Source of the DNA: Nymphaea colorata
Lineage: Eukaryota > Streptophyta > Magnoliopsida > Nymphaeales > Nymphaeaceae
Assembly (NCBI RefSeq): GCF_008831285.2
Contig: NC_045143.1
Span: 11,605,503 to 11,669,502 of the forward strand
Length of the DNA stretch: 64,000 bases
Direction of reading: 5' to 3'
How positions within the stretch are numbered: the stretch's first letter is position 1; each line of letters starts with the position of its first letter. A program made the position numbers and the translations under genes. The notes below the pieces were generated by a model. The model made no database searches. It saw only the letters and a program-made list of their open reading frames with translations, and was not told the DNA's origin. Below are positions 12,003 through 24,545 of this stretch, piece by piece.

Positions 12003-13621
12003 CTAATCACCCCCTTCACTGCTAGCAGTGAGGCCATCATCATCTACTGTGGATTCTTGTGGATCACCATCTTTCTCTTTCTTCATCTTTTCCTCTTTTG
12101 CCTTCTTCATGAATTCGATCGCCTTCTCTAGACAGGGAGTCCTGCTGTCTTTCTCATGTCTGGTCCTTGGCATCAATCTCTCTGCAACATCTGCTGGGGT
12201 CACCTCCACCCTCTCATTCTCAATGAGCTTCTTTACTTCATCTAACAGAGAGTGGTCCTCCAAATTCAAGAAGTTCTTGGCCAGAACAGTGAACCCCTCA
12301 TAGGTGCAGTAAGACATCTCAATGTGCTTGTCCATCCTGCCTGTCCTGATGAGGGCAGGATCCAGCTTCTCAATGTGGTTCGTGGTGAAGATTATGAGTC
12401 TTTCCTCCCCGCATGAAGACCACAATCCATCGATGAAGTTGAGCAGCCCCGATAGTGTCACCTTGCTCTCATCCCTCTCTGAGTAATCCATTCTGGGAAT
12501 CTTCTGCTTTTCACCGCCATCAGGCGCATCCTCTTCCCTCTTCTTGTTCTTCCGTTCAGCCGTCAGATCCAAAGAGCAATCTATGTCTTCAATTACAATG
12601 ATTGATTTGCTGCTCGTGTCGATCAAGAGCTTCCTCAATTCAGTGTTGCTCTTCACAGCAGTGAGCTCGAGGTCATAGACATCATAATCCATATGCTTGG
12701 CTATGGCCGCAATGAGTGTGGATTTACCAGTTCCAGGGGGACCATAGAGCAAGTAACCGCGCTTCCATGTTTTCCCAATCTTTGCGTAGTAATCCTTTCC
12801 GTTCTTGAAGAAATCAAGATCTTCCAAGATCTCAGCTTTCTTGTCATGATCCATTGCTAGTGTGTCAAATGAAGCAGGGTGCTCAAACACCACAGAGCTC
12901 CATGCACGTTTCCTGGATGAAAAGGAATCATGATCTCTGGTTGGCATGTTGGTGAAGAGCTTCCTGCGCCTGTTCTTAACTTCAATGGCTTTGGCCGCAT
13001 TGAAAACATGCTTGAGATAGGAGTTTATTATTAGTTCCCTGTGTCGCTTATTGTAGGCGAGGATATAGTACCTGCCACGGCCATCAGAGTGTAAAGCAGA
13101 AGAAGGAAACAATGTGGAAAGCCAAAAACATGGTGTCTAGGCAATAACAGAAAGCCTGGAGTTTAAAAGAATGACATAAAGCAAGGGAACAAGAAACAAC
13201 AACAGAGCAGGGGGGCTACCATAAGGGAAGCAAATAAGAAACAACAACAGAGGCAAAGTAATAACTCGTGAAGAACAGAATAAGAGCATATTTCATCCTC
13301 TTGTGAAGACAAACTTAAAGGACTCCTTGACAAAGGGTTTTCATTATGCATGTGATTTTGTAGCATAATTAGTTTAGAACAAACAAAAATTCTTAATAGG
13401 CCTGTCCTGCCCTTCAAGTGGTAAACCCGGAGTGAGCTCCAATATCTTACAGAGAAAACACAGTCATAAGAAAGTCTCAGAGCGCAGAATGGCAGAATTG
13501 AAGCTTAATCCAAGGCCTTCACCTTAACATCCTTCATGACTCCCCTTCACAGTCTGCCCTTCACTTGTCAATTGTTGTCTAAAGTTTTATACATAAATAA
13601 AACCTTTCGCCTCAAATTCTT

Positions 13622-13661
<40 letters not shown>

Positions 13662-14170
13662 CCGAGGTAAAAGGGTTCTTGAAGATTTTACACCAAGGAA
13701 ACTCTCTCGTTGCTAGCAGAAATAACAGAAGAAAGACTCTAGTACCTGCGCTCCTCTGTCTCAGAGTAGAAGGGGAAGGGCGAGGGCCGAGAAGAGCTGG
13801 TGTGAGACGACCACCACACGGTGACGCCACTGTACTCATCCGTGATCTCTTGGTACACATCCATACTCAAATTGAGGTTCTCACTGTCTTTGTCCAAATT
13901 GGCCCTGAGTTTCCTTGCGGACTTGGAGGAATTGGCGGCGAGGTAGACGGAGACGAGGTCGAAGACCTTGCTGCTGCTTCTTAACCAGTCGCGGCTCTGC
14001 TCGTCGATTCGAATCTCCGCGTAAGGGTAGAGGAAATCAAACAGCTTGTGGGAGATCCTTTTAATTAGGCTGCGGGGGGAGAAGGGAAGGAAGTCTTTGG
14101 CGAAGGCGGCAATGAACATGAAGGAGGCAAGAACAGAGCCCCAATTCGCCCATGATTGGGGAGGCTCCAT
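12003..14170 (-). CDS. BCS1-like AAA-ATPase paralogue A (AATP1/OM66/HSR4 family)
   Basis: Two exons: 14170..13746 (ATG to CGCAG|GT) and 13071..12003 (GGCAG| to TAG), joined in phase 2 at codon 142. The spliced length is 1494 nt, 497 aa. Residues about 10-24 form a membrane anchor (WGSVLASFMFIAAFA). An AAA-associated N-terminal domain follows, then the AAA+ core with Walker A GPPGTGKST (252-260), Walker B IIVIEDID (299-306), and the second region of homology IFTTNHIEKLDPALIRTGRMD's two arginines at 384 and 387. The tail is charged and lysine-rich. Plant relatives are ATP-driven membrane-anchored oligomers of the mitochondrial outer membrane or ER, often stress- or ABA-induced; which applies here is not visible. 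A (GA)n tract lies in the intron. The linker after Walker B differs from B and C (KREEDAPDGG), making A the most diverged copy. No frame damage is seen. Confidence 0.95.
13625..13658. repeat. (GA)n microsatellite in the intron of gene A
   Basis: A pure GA run (CT on the sense strand of gene A) about 90 nt downstream of the 5' splice site. Introns B and C lack it. Confidence 0.95.
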
Positions 14171-14260
14171 GGCTTTTTCGCTTCACACAGACTCTCTATC
14201 TTCTTCCTCACTCCACCCTTTGATTTCTTGCTATTGCTGTTTCGGCCCTCACTCCTCCTC

Positions 14261-14268
14261 CTTATAAA
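14261..14268 (-). promoter_or_regulatory. TATA box candidate for AAA-ATPase gene A
   Basis: TTTATAAG on the minus strand, about 91 bp upstream of the ATG. A CT microsatellite lies immediately beyond it (14276-14297). Genes B and C have stronger TATA boxes about 61-63 bp from their ATGs. Confidence 0.5.
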
Positions 14269-16660
14269 GAAAAACCTCTCTCTCTCTCTCTCTCTCTGGC
14301 TTTGCTTGCACGATAATAAAAAGGACGGCCTTCACTCGACATGCTCGTCGTCGACTAGCGTCATCACCAACGTCCCCGACCGAGCTCCGCCAGTCAAAGC
14401 TGACAGGCGCCGCTCGTACGGGTGGCGAGTGGGTTTTTCACCGTGTAGTAAGTGCGATTTTTCATTGTATTATTTTTTATTTATTTATTTTAGGTTTCAC
14501 CAATCTTTAATACTTTGAGTGCAATATGCTACCACTCTTTCAAAGCAAAAGCTATAAATTCATTTTGTTGTATTCTTATAAAACATAAATACAATGTTTA
14601 TTTTTAATGTTTCAAGGTGTCACATACACACATAGAGTGATGCTTCTTTAACAATGCAAAGAGTTAATGTCTTGAAAATTTAAAAGAAAATTAGTGTTTC
14701 CCTTTATATTAGGTAGGCTTTCATTAAATTTTATCTCAGGTGGCTGTTTATACTAGCTAAGCTTTTTCAGCTTATAGAATTTTGTGTGATTCGGTTTGTT
14801 TGTATAGTTTAAATATTTTAAATTCATAATTTTACAGTTCAATTTTAATATCAAATCGTGTGAAGGTGCAGTAATCTTACAATCTTACATATAAATGTCC
14901 TGGATATCCAATGGCACACGGATGACATATTTAAATCTAAGAACGCTAGTTAGCATGAGGTAGAGCTAAAAATGGTCCGAAAAACATTAGAATGAAATGA
15001 AATGAAAAATGAGAACTAAAATTCCTTTATTTTACCCCATACATAAATTCATCGAAGCCGCAAACATTAAACCGATTCTTTCTTTCTTAACACTAGCGAA
15101 ATATTGAATTAAGGAAAAAAGAGCCACTAAAGTTAAATTGTTTTAACAAAGCAGTCCTTTATACAGTAGAAAAAATGGTTTAAAGAATTGCAATTCATTC
15201 TTAAAACCACATTGTTTTTTGCTCTTACCCGTAAGTGTATTCCAACATCAGGAGGTCAAGAAGAAGTATAATGAGCGATCCTTCACAAATCGAAGCTCCT
15301 TCCTAAGGGCAGGGGCAAGGGGTTCGGCAAGCGCCAAGTATATGAAGATGTTGGCTTATGCAAAAACAGAGGGGCATACATCTCTCCCTTGTAAATTGGA
15401 AAGTATAAAAATAGGTGGCAGAAGTTATGGAATGTATTTAAGTAGGGTCCCAGCAGGGCTTTGCACTGAAAAATAGGTTGACAGAAGCCCATGATATGAT
15501 CATGGATAACCACATCTAAGTAACCAACTGAAATTGAACAAAAACATTCATGTTTTTGTAAAGGCAGAAGATAATCAGATTTATTTGATCTGAATACCAA
15601 ATGATGTTTAATAGGACGTTAGTAATTCACATAAATAATGTCATACAAAATAATATTTGAACTCGTAAGACCACATTGGATCCTGTCAAACACCAAAGGA
15701 AAAGTAAAAGTTACGACTGTCCATTCTCTTCTCATTCGCAATAGCAGCTTGCTGGGGGATGCGGCTCCCTACATTTATTAAACAAAATGATCTATACAAA
15801 AAAAGAAAATGATAGCAACAGAAAAACTGCTATCCTTCAGAGGCAGAGTAACCAAAAGCTAACTCAGCTCCTCAAGAATACAACAGTCATAGCACAAAAT
15901 ATAGGAAAAAAACTAAAAACCAGCGTAAGTTAGCCAGCAAACAAAAAAACATCCATCCACTCCTTGACGTAGGAGGTAATGAAGGAGCCAAAATCAGACG
16001 TAGGATGATCCATTTCAACCTTGACATTGTAATGAAAATCTTTGACAAGCCCATGGAGCTCCGACCATATTCTATTGCCGTCATAATGTTGCCTTTATCC
16101 TCCGAACGAGGGCTTCTATCATGGTGCAAATGGTAACATAAACCGCCATACTCCTACATCTTTTCTAGCACCTCCAACTCGCCTGCGAGTACCCTGCCCC
16201 TTGGACTCAAGCGTGTGTATTCTCTTCTCATTCAATTTTCTTCAGTCTAGCTAACGTGTCACCTTTTCAAATGTTCTGCCATGTTCATTCTTTTGAAACT
16301 TGTGTGTGGCCATTTGTTTTGGACGAATCAAGTTGACCACACACAACATGCTTGTGGATCCTAGCAGTGACTACCTACACACGTATCTCTCCTGGTAAGA
16401 TGGGGACAATAAGGTCTTCATCAAAACGAGACACAGTCTCTCTCTTTCTCTATCTCTTACTGGTCTTGGGATTAGTGGTATCAAAAGTGAGATGCTCGCT
16501 AGAACATGGCCTACAATATAAATATGTGGAGGTTCTCAACTTGCCTTGTTTCCGGTTGATTATTTCTTTACTACTGAGTTTTATTTGGCACAACCTAAGT
16601 GAGAAATAGTTTGCTACTAATGTTGAGGTTGTTGCTGTTTAGTAGGCAGTTCTGTCGGCT

Positions 16661-16870
16661 CTATTTCATATCCTCTAGAAGTGCAAGAGTCAGCATGTAA
16701 TTCTGCCATTGGTAATGATATATTTGTACGCTCCCACTAATGCAATATCTTGTCTCGCCTTGTGGAAAATATGGTACATTTTCAACAAATCTTACATCTT
16801 TAGAAGTATAGAATTTTTGAACTTCTGAGTAAAAGTATATGTAGCCTTTCTTTGCTGCTGACTGTCCCAA
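16661..16870 (-). pseudogene. Copia integrase C-terminal fragment
   Basis: On the minus strand a short open stretch reads SAAKKGYIYFYSEVQKFYTS followed by KDVRFVENVPYFP. This is the conserved GYS-KKGYKCY-P--KKFYVS-DV-F-E--PYFP stretch at the end of Copia integrase. Neither the upstream integrase core nor downstream reverse transcriptase is evident. About 170 bp away on the plus strand, TGGTATCAAAAGTGAG (about 16480) resembles a Copia primer-binding site, but in the opposite orientation, so these may be remnants of different insertions. Confidence 0.65.
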
Positions 16871-17295
16871 GAAGATTCACTTTAAGGCTCATTTCTCAAT
16901 TATGCATGAAACAAGTTTATCCAAACACTCTTAGGCCATGTCTAAAACCTTGCCAAGTCAACCAGGTGACTCTGGCTTGGCTCACCACCCTAACGAGCCA
17001 ACCCAGTAGGCTGACTCATTTTACTTCATGCTCCAATAATTTATCGTTGTTTATGGTCGATACATGTTAATACCTAAGTTTTGTTTATTACTTTATTAAA
17101 GATACAAGTTCAGTTTGTTAATGTTGAGCAGTATCAACGAAATTGATTGAATTTTCTTAATGTCCTTTCATTCGACATGCTAAATTGCAACAATTCATGG
17201 AGGATGAACTTAGTTGTGGCTTTAGTTTATGTTTGTTTGACTTTTTTATAAGTGAAACGAAGACATTTACAAACTTTTATTGTCTAAAAGACAAG

Positions 17296-17296
<1 letters not shown>

Positions 17297-17367
<71 letters not shown>
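17297..17367. repeat. (TA)n microsatellite
   Basis: A pure TA run of about 71 bp, the longest in the window. It creates an artificial Tyr-Ile repeat frame, which I do not annotate as coding. Confidence 0.97.
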
Positions 17368-17369
<2 letters not shown>

Positions 17370-18523
17370 ATACTTTTGCAGTTGAATGGTTTTTCTCCCA
17401 TATTTAATGTGCATTTATTTCCCTAGTGAAACAGATGAAAGAGTTTTAATTTTTATAAATTCCTTCATTATTTTAATTAGTGTTATAATAATCGGGCTGA
17501 ATCAGCTGATCCAAATCGATTTTGTATGCTCTTTGATTTAATGCAGGATGTGAAAGCATCAAAGAATGAGCCGATTTTTAATAGAATGGGCTGAATCAGC
17601 CACAAATCGGCTGATTCAAACTGAATGGGCGTTACTTTTTTACACTTGGCTTCCTCTAACACGGTTTCCTATCTATAGCTGTTTATGACATTGTTAAAGC
17701 ACCAGGCACTTTCCCATCTGTATTTATGACATTATTATAGTAGTTGCATCTATTAAATATATCGTCTCTTTCTTGAATACTTGGAATTCTCCAACGATAC
17801 ATATTCTGTGACACATTTAATAATATTATTTTTTTCATTTGATGGAGAAAAAAAATGTTTTTCCAATAAGATCGATAGTATTTTTTTCTATAATAATAAT
17901 ATTATTAGGTCATTATATTATTATTATTATCATTGTCATCATCGTCTAAGGTGTGTATTCCTATTATTTAAAAAAAGTTTAAATTAAAAGTATATGTTTT
18001 AATTAATCCGATTTGCAAATGATTCCCTTTCCTATTTGATTCAGCCGAGTCGCTGAATCATAACCACTCTGGTTCAATTAAGTAACCGATTTTGATAACA
18101 TTGATTCTAACGTTTTATATAATTTGAGTAGATTTTCCTTAATTTGTTAAAAAACTTTTTTTAATCATTTTCTGCAATAAAACTATTTCTTGCTCTGGAT
18201 TTTCCTTCATATACATCAAAATGATGTGTTTTAGAATTTGTTGGCACTAAAATAAGTAATTTAGGGCACAATGATAGTTGTTTAAGTGTTCAGCGCTTGT
18301 TTTTTGTAAATCATTGCCGCGATCACATTTATCCGATGGCTTTGGTCATATGCATTGTTAGCTAGACGATAAACAAGGTGAGGGTGAATCAGAAATTTCT
18401 AGCTAAGGGCACTATTAATAAATTCCAAAACACTTTTAGAGGGTGCTAGTAATAAATTTCAAACTTTTTATGAGCATCAATATGTAAATGAAAAAGTTGG
18501 CTTAAAGTGTATATATATAAAAA

Positions 18524-19735
18524 GAGGACAAAATCTTTCTTCCTTTTATATCCACTTGAGGTTATTTGGGATTCGAGGACAAAACCTTTCTCCCTTTTAT
18601 ATACATTTAAGGTTATTTGGGATTCAAGGCTGCTTCGAAACCTTGGTGAAAAGTGGTATACTCGTTACAAAGAGTTTTGCATATACAATTTGTAGTCTTG
18701 TAAAATAACACACATAAAATGGAGTTGACCCCTATATTGCACTCCTCTAAGGAGAGCAATAAGATAAAAGATAGATCAAATCTCAGATAATTTTTTAAGA
18801 AACACTTTTAAAGGAGTCCAAGACCAAAACCTTTATAGATATGCCTTTCTGATATGCATATCGCTTGCACAAGAAGCAACTTCTATCGATCATGTCTGAA
18901 GACCACGACCGACCGCCATCACATCATCCGCAGCAGCCGCATCAGTAGTCAAGATTCTCGTCGACATGGAACGGTTCACTGTCAACTTGGTGTTGGGTCC
19001 CACCATATAGAGCTTAGGGACCAAGCAACCAATCGAAGACACAGGCTTTCACTTTGTTGATTCTTATAACTGGTTGCCATCTTTGCAAGAAAAACATTGT
19101 ATAGAGAGATTTTGGTGAGGAGAACAATACATTTTTATTTAGGGAACGTGTTGTTAAAATACATAAATCAAGAATCGTATGTGCTCTTTTCAGAAATCAT
19201 GATGCGATCGTCCTTGTAGTTTGTAAACATTGAAATGTTAGACATAAATCCCATCATCTTTTTTTATAAAGGAATGGTAACGTTATTGAAGTAGCGTTGT
19301 AAAATCTCATGTGTTCTAAGAAAAGTTGTCTGCGTTCTAAACTTCATGCAAGTGGGAAAGATGATCCTTTCAATATCCTACGGGCCACATATTTGCTCTT
19401 TAAAAAATAAAATGAAATTATTTGTTTAATGAACAAGTAACTTGTATAGATGTTGACTTCCACGTGATGTCTCTCAGACTTGAACATCGCTGCTGGCGTC
19501 ACCTCCAAGGACCCGCAACCACGTCATTGGGTTTGGTTGGTGTCCACGTGCCGCATCATTTCTTATTCTCTAGAGGCAACACATTTATGGAAAAACGGGC
19601 CCGGTGCCTTAAAGTTCAAGGACCTATCCTCTCCCCCACAGTCTTCTAGTTCTACTACTTTTCATATTTGTTACCTTCTGAAGTCAAATTATTTTTTCTC
19701 CAAATTTTATTTTGTTTAATTAATAAACATAATGA
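18524..19735. repeat. Segmental-duplication module R1, copy a
   Basis: Shares many colinear phrases with 21500-22600 and 30060-31359, such as a GCACAAGAAGCAACTT-like phrase, AATACATAAATCAAGAAT, AACAAGTAACTTGTAT and a region ending near AAATTTTATTTTGTTT. A local duplication of about 51 bp (GAGGAC at 18524 and 18575) occurs only in this copy. I recognise no gene in it. Module order R1 then R2 matches the order at 21.5-24.1 kb, and the order around the nested transposon block. Confidence 0.75.
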
Positions 19736-20016
19736 ATAATATAGCAAAACATCACCCCAATCCAAAACCATCCAATTCTATCCCTTGTACTTAATCTAAT
19801 GGGATCAAGTGAACTACCTTTCACATAGACTAACTAGCCATATGGATGGGGCCTTGTAAGTAGTAGGGGTGGAGATTGGGTTGGGTGGGGCCAGCTTGAT
19901 TTGGAGTTGGCTTGAGCTCGAATTATTTTAAAAAATAAATATATATATTTATTAAGAAAAATATATAAATTATAATTAAAATTTATTTTTTTTTAAAAAA
20001 AATGGGCTCTTGCCGG

Positions 20017-20150
20017 CTATGTCACCGCGGTACGGGTACGGGGGCTGGTACGGGTACGAGAAAATGGGTACGGGTACGACGTTTTTGAAAATGATGGTAT
20101 GGGTACGGTTTATTTATTTTATGATAATATTAATTTTTAATTAAAATTAT
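20017..20150 (+). mobile_element. Terminal fragment of a GTACGG-repeat hAT element
   Basis: Starts CTATGTCACCGCGGTACGGG and continues with repeated GGTACGGGTACG motifs, matching the left terminus and subterminal repeats of the hAT at 40097-42305. No matching right end is found nearby, so this is a solo or truncated end inside module R2a. Confidence 0.6.
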
Positions 20151-20914
20151 AAATTAAAAAAATAAAACAAATGATATCACCATTAAGACAAACAACCTGA
20201 AAAAATTCCGTTTTTGAAGGGAAGTCGCATTAAGAAGATGGGGAATGAAATGGGAGGTATAGTCATTCTTTAGTCCTGTATCAAAAAGTTTGAAACACGA
20301 AAGACAAAATATAATAACTTTCTCTATTTGCTATGTAAGTTGGGTGAAACGGGTGGGAAACCTCGACAGGTTAAGAGCTCGGTTAAGCGGAATACCAAGG
20401 ATAGACACCGATAACTGTATCCACCTCTGATTGGATATATGTATATGAAGGTTCTTAAATCTGAATCCCATTAAAAGTTTTTCTTTATCCTATTTTTTCA
20501 AAATGATTCCATCCAACATCCAACCCAAATCAGATATATTGATATCTCCAAAATTGGCCCCCAAAACCCTTGTATAATGTTTTGGGTAGAACATTACATA
20601 AGCATAAAACCCAAAAACCATTTTGGATTTATGTTTCAACTACTTCCAGAATTTGGAGATGACCAAGCACTAAAACTTTTTGGTTAAAGATAGTTTAAGA
20701 TGTATTGAGCTTAATTTGGAGCCGAGCAATATGTAAAACCTGCCAGCTAGTGGAAAAATAATGGGAGAATCCAAGATGAGTTTAACATAAGTAAGTTGAG
20801 GATTACGCTGAAAATGATGTCTCACCTGTCCCACCAAATTCCAATTGGTGGGACACAAAATGCCATAGACATCCAAAAGATACTGGGACGGATGTATGAA
20901 CACACAAAACTTTA

Positions 20915-21123
20915 GGGGGTCTTTGATGATTTCTGAATTTTGATTCAAGATTGAAAATTCCAGAATAACAATTCCTCCTCAAACTTGAATGAAATCAAAT
21001 TTCAAGTTTCAGTTTCTTAATTCTGAAAAAGAAAATACCACATTTATTTAATAATTTTAATTTCATAAAAATTCAGCATTTTCGTTCTAAATTTTCATGA
21101 TTCTCGGTATATCAAACACCCCC
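20915..21123. mobile_element. Tourist-type (PIF/Harbinger) MITE, copy 1
   Basis: The 209-bp element begins GGGGGTCTTTGATG and ends ATATCAAACACCCCC, near-perfect inverted termini. TTTA flanks it on both sides (20911-20914, 21124-21127), compatible with the TTA/TAA preference of PIF/Harbinger elements. It interrupts the phrase CAAAACTTTATAGAAAA that is continuous in R2 copies b and c, so its site differs from that of copies 2 and 3 and it inserted independently. It is non-coding. Confidence 0.85.
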
Positions 21124-21499
21124 TTTATACAAAAAATAATATACGAAGACAGACTAGCTAGGAGACCCTTGTATACCAGATCACTTTGGTCATGTCTTCT
21201 TGCACTGACCGTTCACATGTGATTGGAGCATCAAAAGATGTATACATGCAAATATTTGTATATTTGATTTTTCAAATGAATAATCGTTTTTTTTTTATTT
21301 CAAAATGCATAAAGACAAAAAAAATGATTTTAGTTTTAATTTTTTTTTAGGTTTGCATATTCTACTAAAAGGGCACTTATGGGCGCCAGTATTTATTGAT
21401 GTTATGTGATGAATCCATCAAGGATGTTCGGTTTGGTGAGAAAAAAAAATGGGCACTCATGGGGTCCATAAGAAAAATTTAAGAAAACAAGATACTTTG

Positions 21500-22600
21500 A
21501 AAAAGCCCAAGCCTATTTTTCTCAAGATTTATGGCTGCTTTGAAACCTAAATGAAAAGTGGTACACCTATCCATCTAATAAAGTGCTGCATATGCACCAT
21601 TTGCTGTCCACGGGAATAGTAGTACTCATAAAATCCAGTTGATTGACGGCCAAGATGGAAACCATTTAGATATGTCTTTCTACTATGCCCATCACTTGCA
21701 CAACAAGCAACTTATAGACAATTGCGATATGATGTATCCATGACTGCCGGCCGTGATCACATCCATAGCAGCCACATCTTTAGTCAAACAAGCCTGCTAT
21801 TTCTTCACCATAATTTTAAATATTTACTTACAAATGCCCAAGGCTTAAAACCCCCAAGGCCATTTTCTTCACCTCTAAGGTTCTTGCTTCCTTTATACTG
21901 AAGTCTACTTGGTGCCGGGCCCCAACTTATAAGGCGTAGGGAAATAGTAGCATCGACAGCAATCGAAGCGAAAACATGGACTTTCGCGTTATTTATTCAT
22001 GTGGAGGGAGTTTGGTGAGAGGAACAGTTCATTTCTTAAGGAACATGTTGGTAAAATACATAAATCAAGAATAGTATGTTCTCCTTTCAGAATTCCATCA
22101 TCTATGGTGTTTATTTGTAGGTAAATCTAACAATCAAATGTTGGATATATATAGTTCTACGATAACTTTTGAAATAAAATACTAACTTTATTGAATGTGG
22201 CCTTATATGATCTCATGTGTTCTATGAAAATTTCTTTATACGGAATGAAGCCGGTTCTAATCCTCTCAATATCCCACTTCTTATAGGGCCACATATTTTA
22301 TACTTTTTTAAGTAAAATAAAATAATTTGTTTAATTAGCAAGTAACTTGTATGGATGTTGACATCACTTCTTCGTAAGCATGGATTCGCAATCACGTCAT
22401 TGAATTTGGCGTACTGTCAGCATGCCATTTCTTATTATTCCGTAAAGGCAAATCATTTTTACGGAAAAGACGGCCGGGTGCCCCAAAGTCCATCCAATTG
22501 GGAGGACCTATCGTCTCACCCACGGTCTTCAAATAGTTTGATGTTTGTAGCCAGAAATTGTTCTTGATCCAATGTTGATCTAGTGATTGAGTTCAAGATC
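21500..22600. repeat. Segmental-duplication module R1, copy b
   Basis: Colinear with 18524-19735. Shared phrases include CTGCTTTGAAACCT, a GCACAACAAGCAACTT-like phrase, AATACATAAATCAAGAAT and AACAAGTAACTTGTATGGAT. It has drifted by small indels. No gene is recognised. Confidence 0.75.
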
Positions 22601-24120
22601 TAACGGAATGGTAGAATAAGAAGGAAAAAAAAAAAACTAGTAGAATCATGTCAATTGCTCAATTTTGGTGACATTCATCAAATTGGTTAAGGATGTCAAT
22701 GGTTTGGATTTGAATTTGTTATACCATTAACTGTATTTGCATTTTTGGATATTCACAGATTTTAATTCAGACTCAGGTCCAAACATAAACAAAGAAAAGT
22801 CTTGTTAGAATCTAAATTTGAAACCCGATTTCACAATCCAAATATGATTTAAATTTGACATTTACATTCATATCTGAATCTGAATACGAATTTGGAGTCG
22901 GACGTGGCTGATTTTCAACTAGTAAAAGTATTGGATATAGGATATTTACATAAAATTCAATCTAAATCCGAATCCAATAGATATTTATGTATATCCAAAT
23001 TTGAATCCAACCAGATGTTAATTCTTAAATCTAATTCTCATCTGATTTCTTAATAAGATATTAAATGTTTTTGAATATCTAATTTCTTTAGAACAGTTCA
23101 ATCGAATATCAAATCCAAATCAAATATATTGACATTCCCAAAATTGTCCAGAAGAACCCATGTGGGTAGTTTTGGTAATGGTATAACATTATGTAAGCAT
23201 AGACCCAAAATATTTGGTTCTTGTTTCAACTACTTCCGGAATTTGGAGAACAGCCAAGCGCTAAAGCTCTTCTGGATAAATACATTCTAAGATGTATTGA
23301 GCTTGATAATTAGCAAGCGACCAAGAGGTAAAACCGGCCACCAAATACATGCCCTTGTTAGGCGGTGTTTGATGATTTGAAATTTTGATTCAAAAATGAA
23401 AATTTCAAAATCATAATTCGTCTTCAAACTGGAATGAAATCAAAATTCTAAGTTTCGGTTTCCTGAAAACAAGATATCTTACTTGTTTAATAATTTTAAT
23501 TTCTTAAAAATTAAACATTTTGTTTCTAAAATTCTATGATTCTAAGTATATCAAATACAAAAAGTAAAGGGAGAATCAAAGATGAGTGGAACGGAACTAA
23601 GTGGGGATGCAACCACTTTCACATGAAGAAGGAAAAGCTGAAAATGACGCCTCACCTGTCCGTTCTCCAATTTCAATTGGTGGCGGCACAAAATGCCAAG
23701 GACGAGGTGGATGCATGAATGCGCAAAACTTTATAGAAAAGGTTATAAAGAAACACTTGACGTTTGCGTAAAGAATAAGACATCGTTCAACCCTGAAAGG
23801 TTATAAATAAAAAGACTCTCAACAAGAAAAATTAATTTCCGATGTAAATAAAATAACAAAAGTGTCTCATAACAAATAACTCCTCCTTTAGCCTACTAAC
23901 GATAAAAATGTCTGTCTTCTGTTATTTTATAAAAAAATTAATGGTTTTTTATTACTTTTGAAAATTTCTCTCGAACACTGCTTTAAATAAGTTGATCGCT
24001 TAGGTAACCTGCTGTAATTTTTATAAATCCAACATGGTCTTTTGTCAAAAGAGCCACGAAATATCATCAATTATTGGTTTGGTAGTTTCTTGATGAGATA
24101 ATAACGCTGTTTTCATAGTA
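22601..24120. repeat. Segmental-duplication module R2, copy b
   Basis: Has a region rich in AATCCGAATCCAAAT-like motifs (22690-23060), then the R2 core GAACAGCCAAGCGCTAAAGC (about 23249), the MITE at 23361-23558, and GGGAGAATCAAAGATGAG. From about 23170 to 24180 it is very similar to 25380-26400 (copy c), so b and c are close relatives. No intact frame is conserved between the copies. No AAA-ATPase gene follows. Confidence 0.72.
23361..23558. mobile_element. Tourist-type MITE, copy 2, right end eroded
   Basis: Begins GGCGGTGTTTGATG directly after TTA (23358-23360), at the same position in R2 as copy 3. The right end stops at about TATATCAAATA, missing the CCCC terminus and the second TTA. 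It was probably inherited with the duplication rather than inserted separately. Confidence 0.78.
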
Positions 24121-24545
24121 AAAAATTGAACCCGAACCAAGTTCGTATCTGCTGTGGAAAAACCACTTCAGTTCCTCGTGATCAAAGTTGGGATGAACTG
24201 GAGCCTAGTTCGAGCTTAGTTCGAACCTATTCAAAATCAGCTCGACTTAAAGCTCAACTCGAGCTCGAGTTTGTTAGCTCGAACTCAACCCATCTCAAGC
24301 CTAGGATAGCTCAAACCCAACTTGGGTAGGCTCGAGCTGAGATCTGGCTTGGCTTGAGTTAACAAGGTTTGAAGGATGAACCTCTCACTAGCTTGGGTTT
24401 GGCTTGTTTTTTAAACAAGTTCATCTTTAAGTTGGAACTCGACTTGTTTATAAACACATTGAGTTTGAGTTCGAGTTAAGGCTGCGCATCAGGCCAAGTT
24501 TGAGTTCGAGTTAAGGCTGCGCATCGGGCCAAGTACCTGCTGAAA
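24121..24545. repeat. Module R3, copy a, with CTCG-rich hAT fragment
   Basis: Contains GAACCCGAACCAAGTTCGTA shared with 26350-26375 and, less closely, 57690-57715. This is followed by a GAGCTCGAGTTCGAACTC-rich segment of the hAT subterminal type. A local repeat of GTTTGAGTTCGAGTTAAGGC occurs at about 24465-24520. Confidence 0.65.

Larger units (their letters stand above)
14298..18523. other. Intergenic DNA upstream of gene A, no supported gene
   Basis: AT-rich sequence without a recognisable gene. Short frames at 15219-15476 (plus), 15283-15600 (minus) and 15887-16129 (minus) match no family I know and overlap one another. It contains a Copia fragment (16661-16870), a TA microsatellite (17297-17367), and GATTCAGCCGATT-like dispersed motifs at 17495-17640 and 18035-18080. 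Near 16920-17030 there are echoes (TTGACTCGGTGACTC-like) of the interior of the 11216-11807 MITE. Confidence 0.5.
19736..21210. repeat. Segmental-duplication module R2, copy a, carrying two transposon insertions
   Basis: Begins with a phrase (AATATAGCAAAACATCACC) matching 56357 onward next to gene C. It continues with the block CAACTACTTCCAGAATTTGG (20637) and GGGAGAATCCAAGATGAG (20763) shared with copies b, c and d. It contains a hAT-end fragment at 20017 and a Tourist-type MITE at 20915-21123. Small minus-strand frames are not shared intact between copies, so no gene is called. No AAA-ATPase gene follows this unit. Confidence 0.7.

Noticed and set aside
12028-12303. Plus-strand open frame opposite AAA-ATPase exon 2 of gene A
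   Set aside because: Antisense shadow of a strongly biased coding exon. Equivalent shadows occur opposite genes B (26858-27500) and C (58524-59166), and no family matches.
13163-13417. 84-codon minus-strand frame in intron A
   Set aside because: Lies wholly within the intron, has cysteine/leucine-rich low-complexity sequence and no homologue in introns B or C.
15219-15476. 85-codon frame between gene A and the Copia fragment
   Set aside because: Overlaps another unrelated frame on the opposite strand, and I recognise no domain; could be a chance frame or an unseen exon.
16476-16495. TGGTATCAAAAGTGAG as a Copia primer-binding site
   Set aside because: Only partial identity; no LTR can be defined to its left, and the nearby integrase fragment is on the opposite strand.
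17185-17385. 66-codon frame ending in repeated Tyr-Ile
   Set aside because: Produced by the TA microsatellite; no conserved domain.
20670-20948. Minus-strand frame in R2a, with counterparts at 25736-25918 and 57080-57322
   Set aside because: The copies do not keep a common frame, differing by indels, and partly overlap a MITE; no evidence of a conserved protein.
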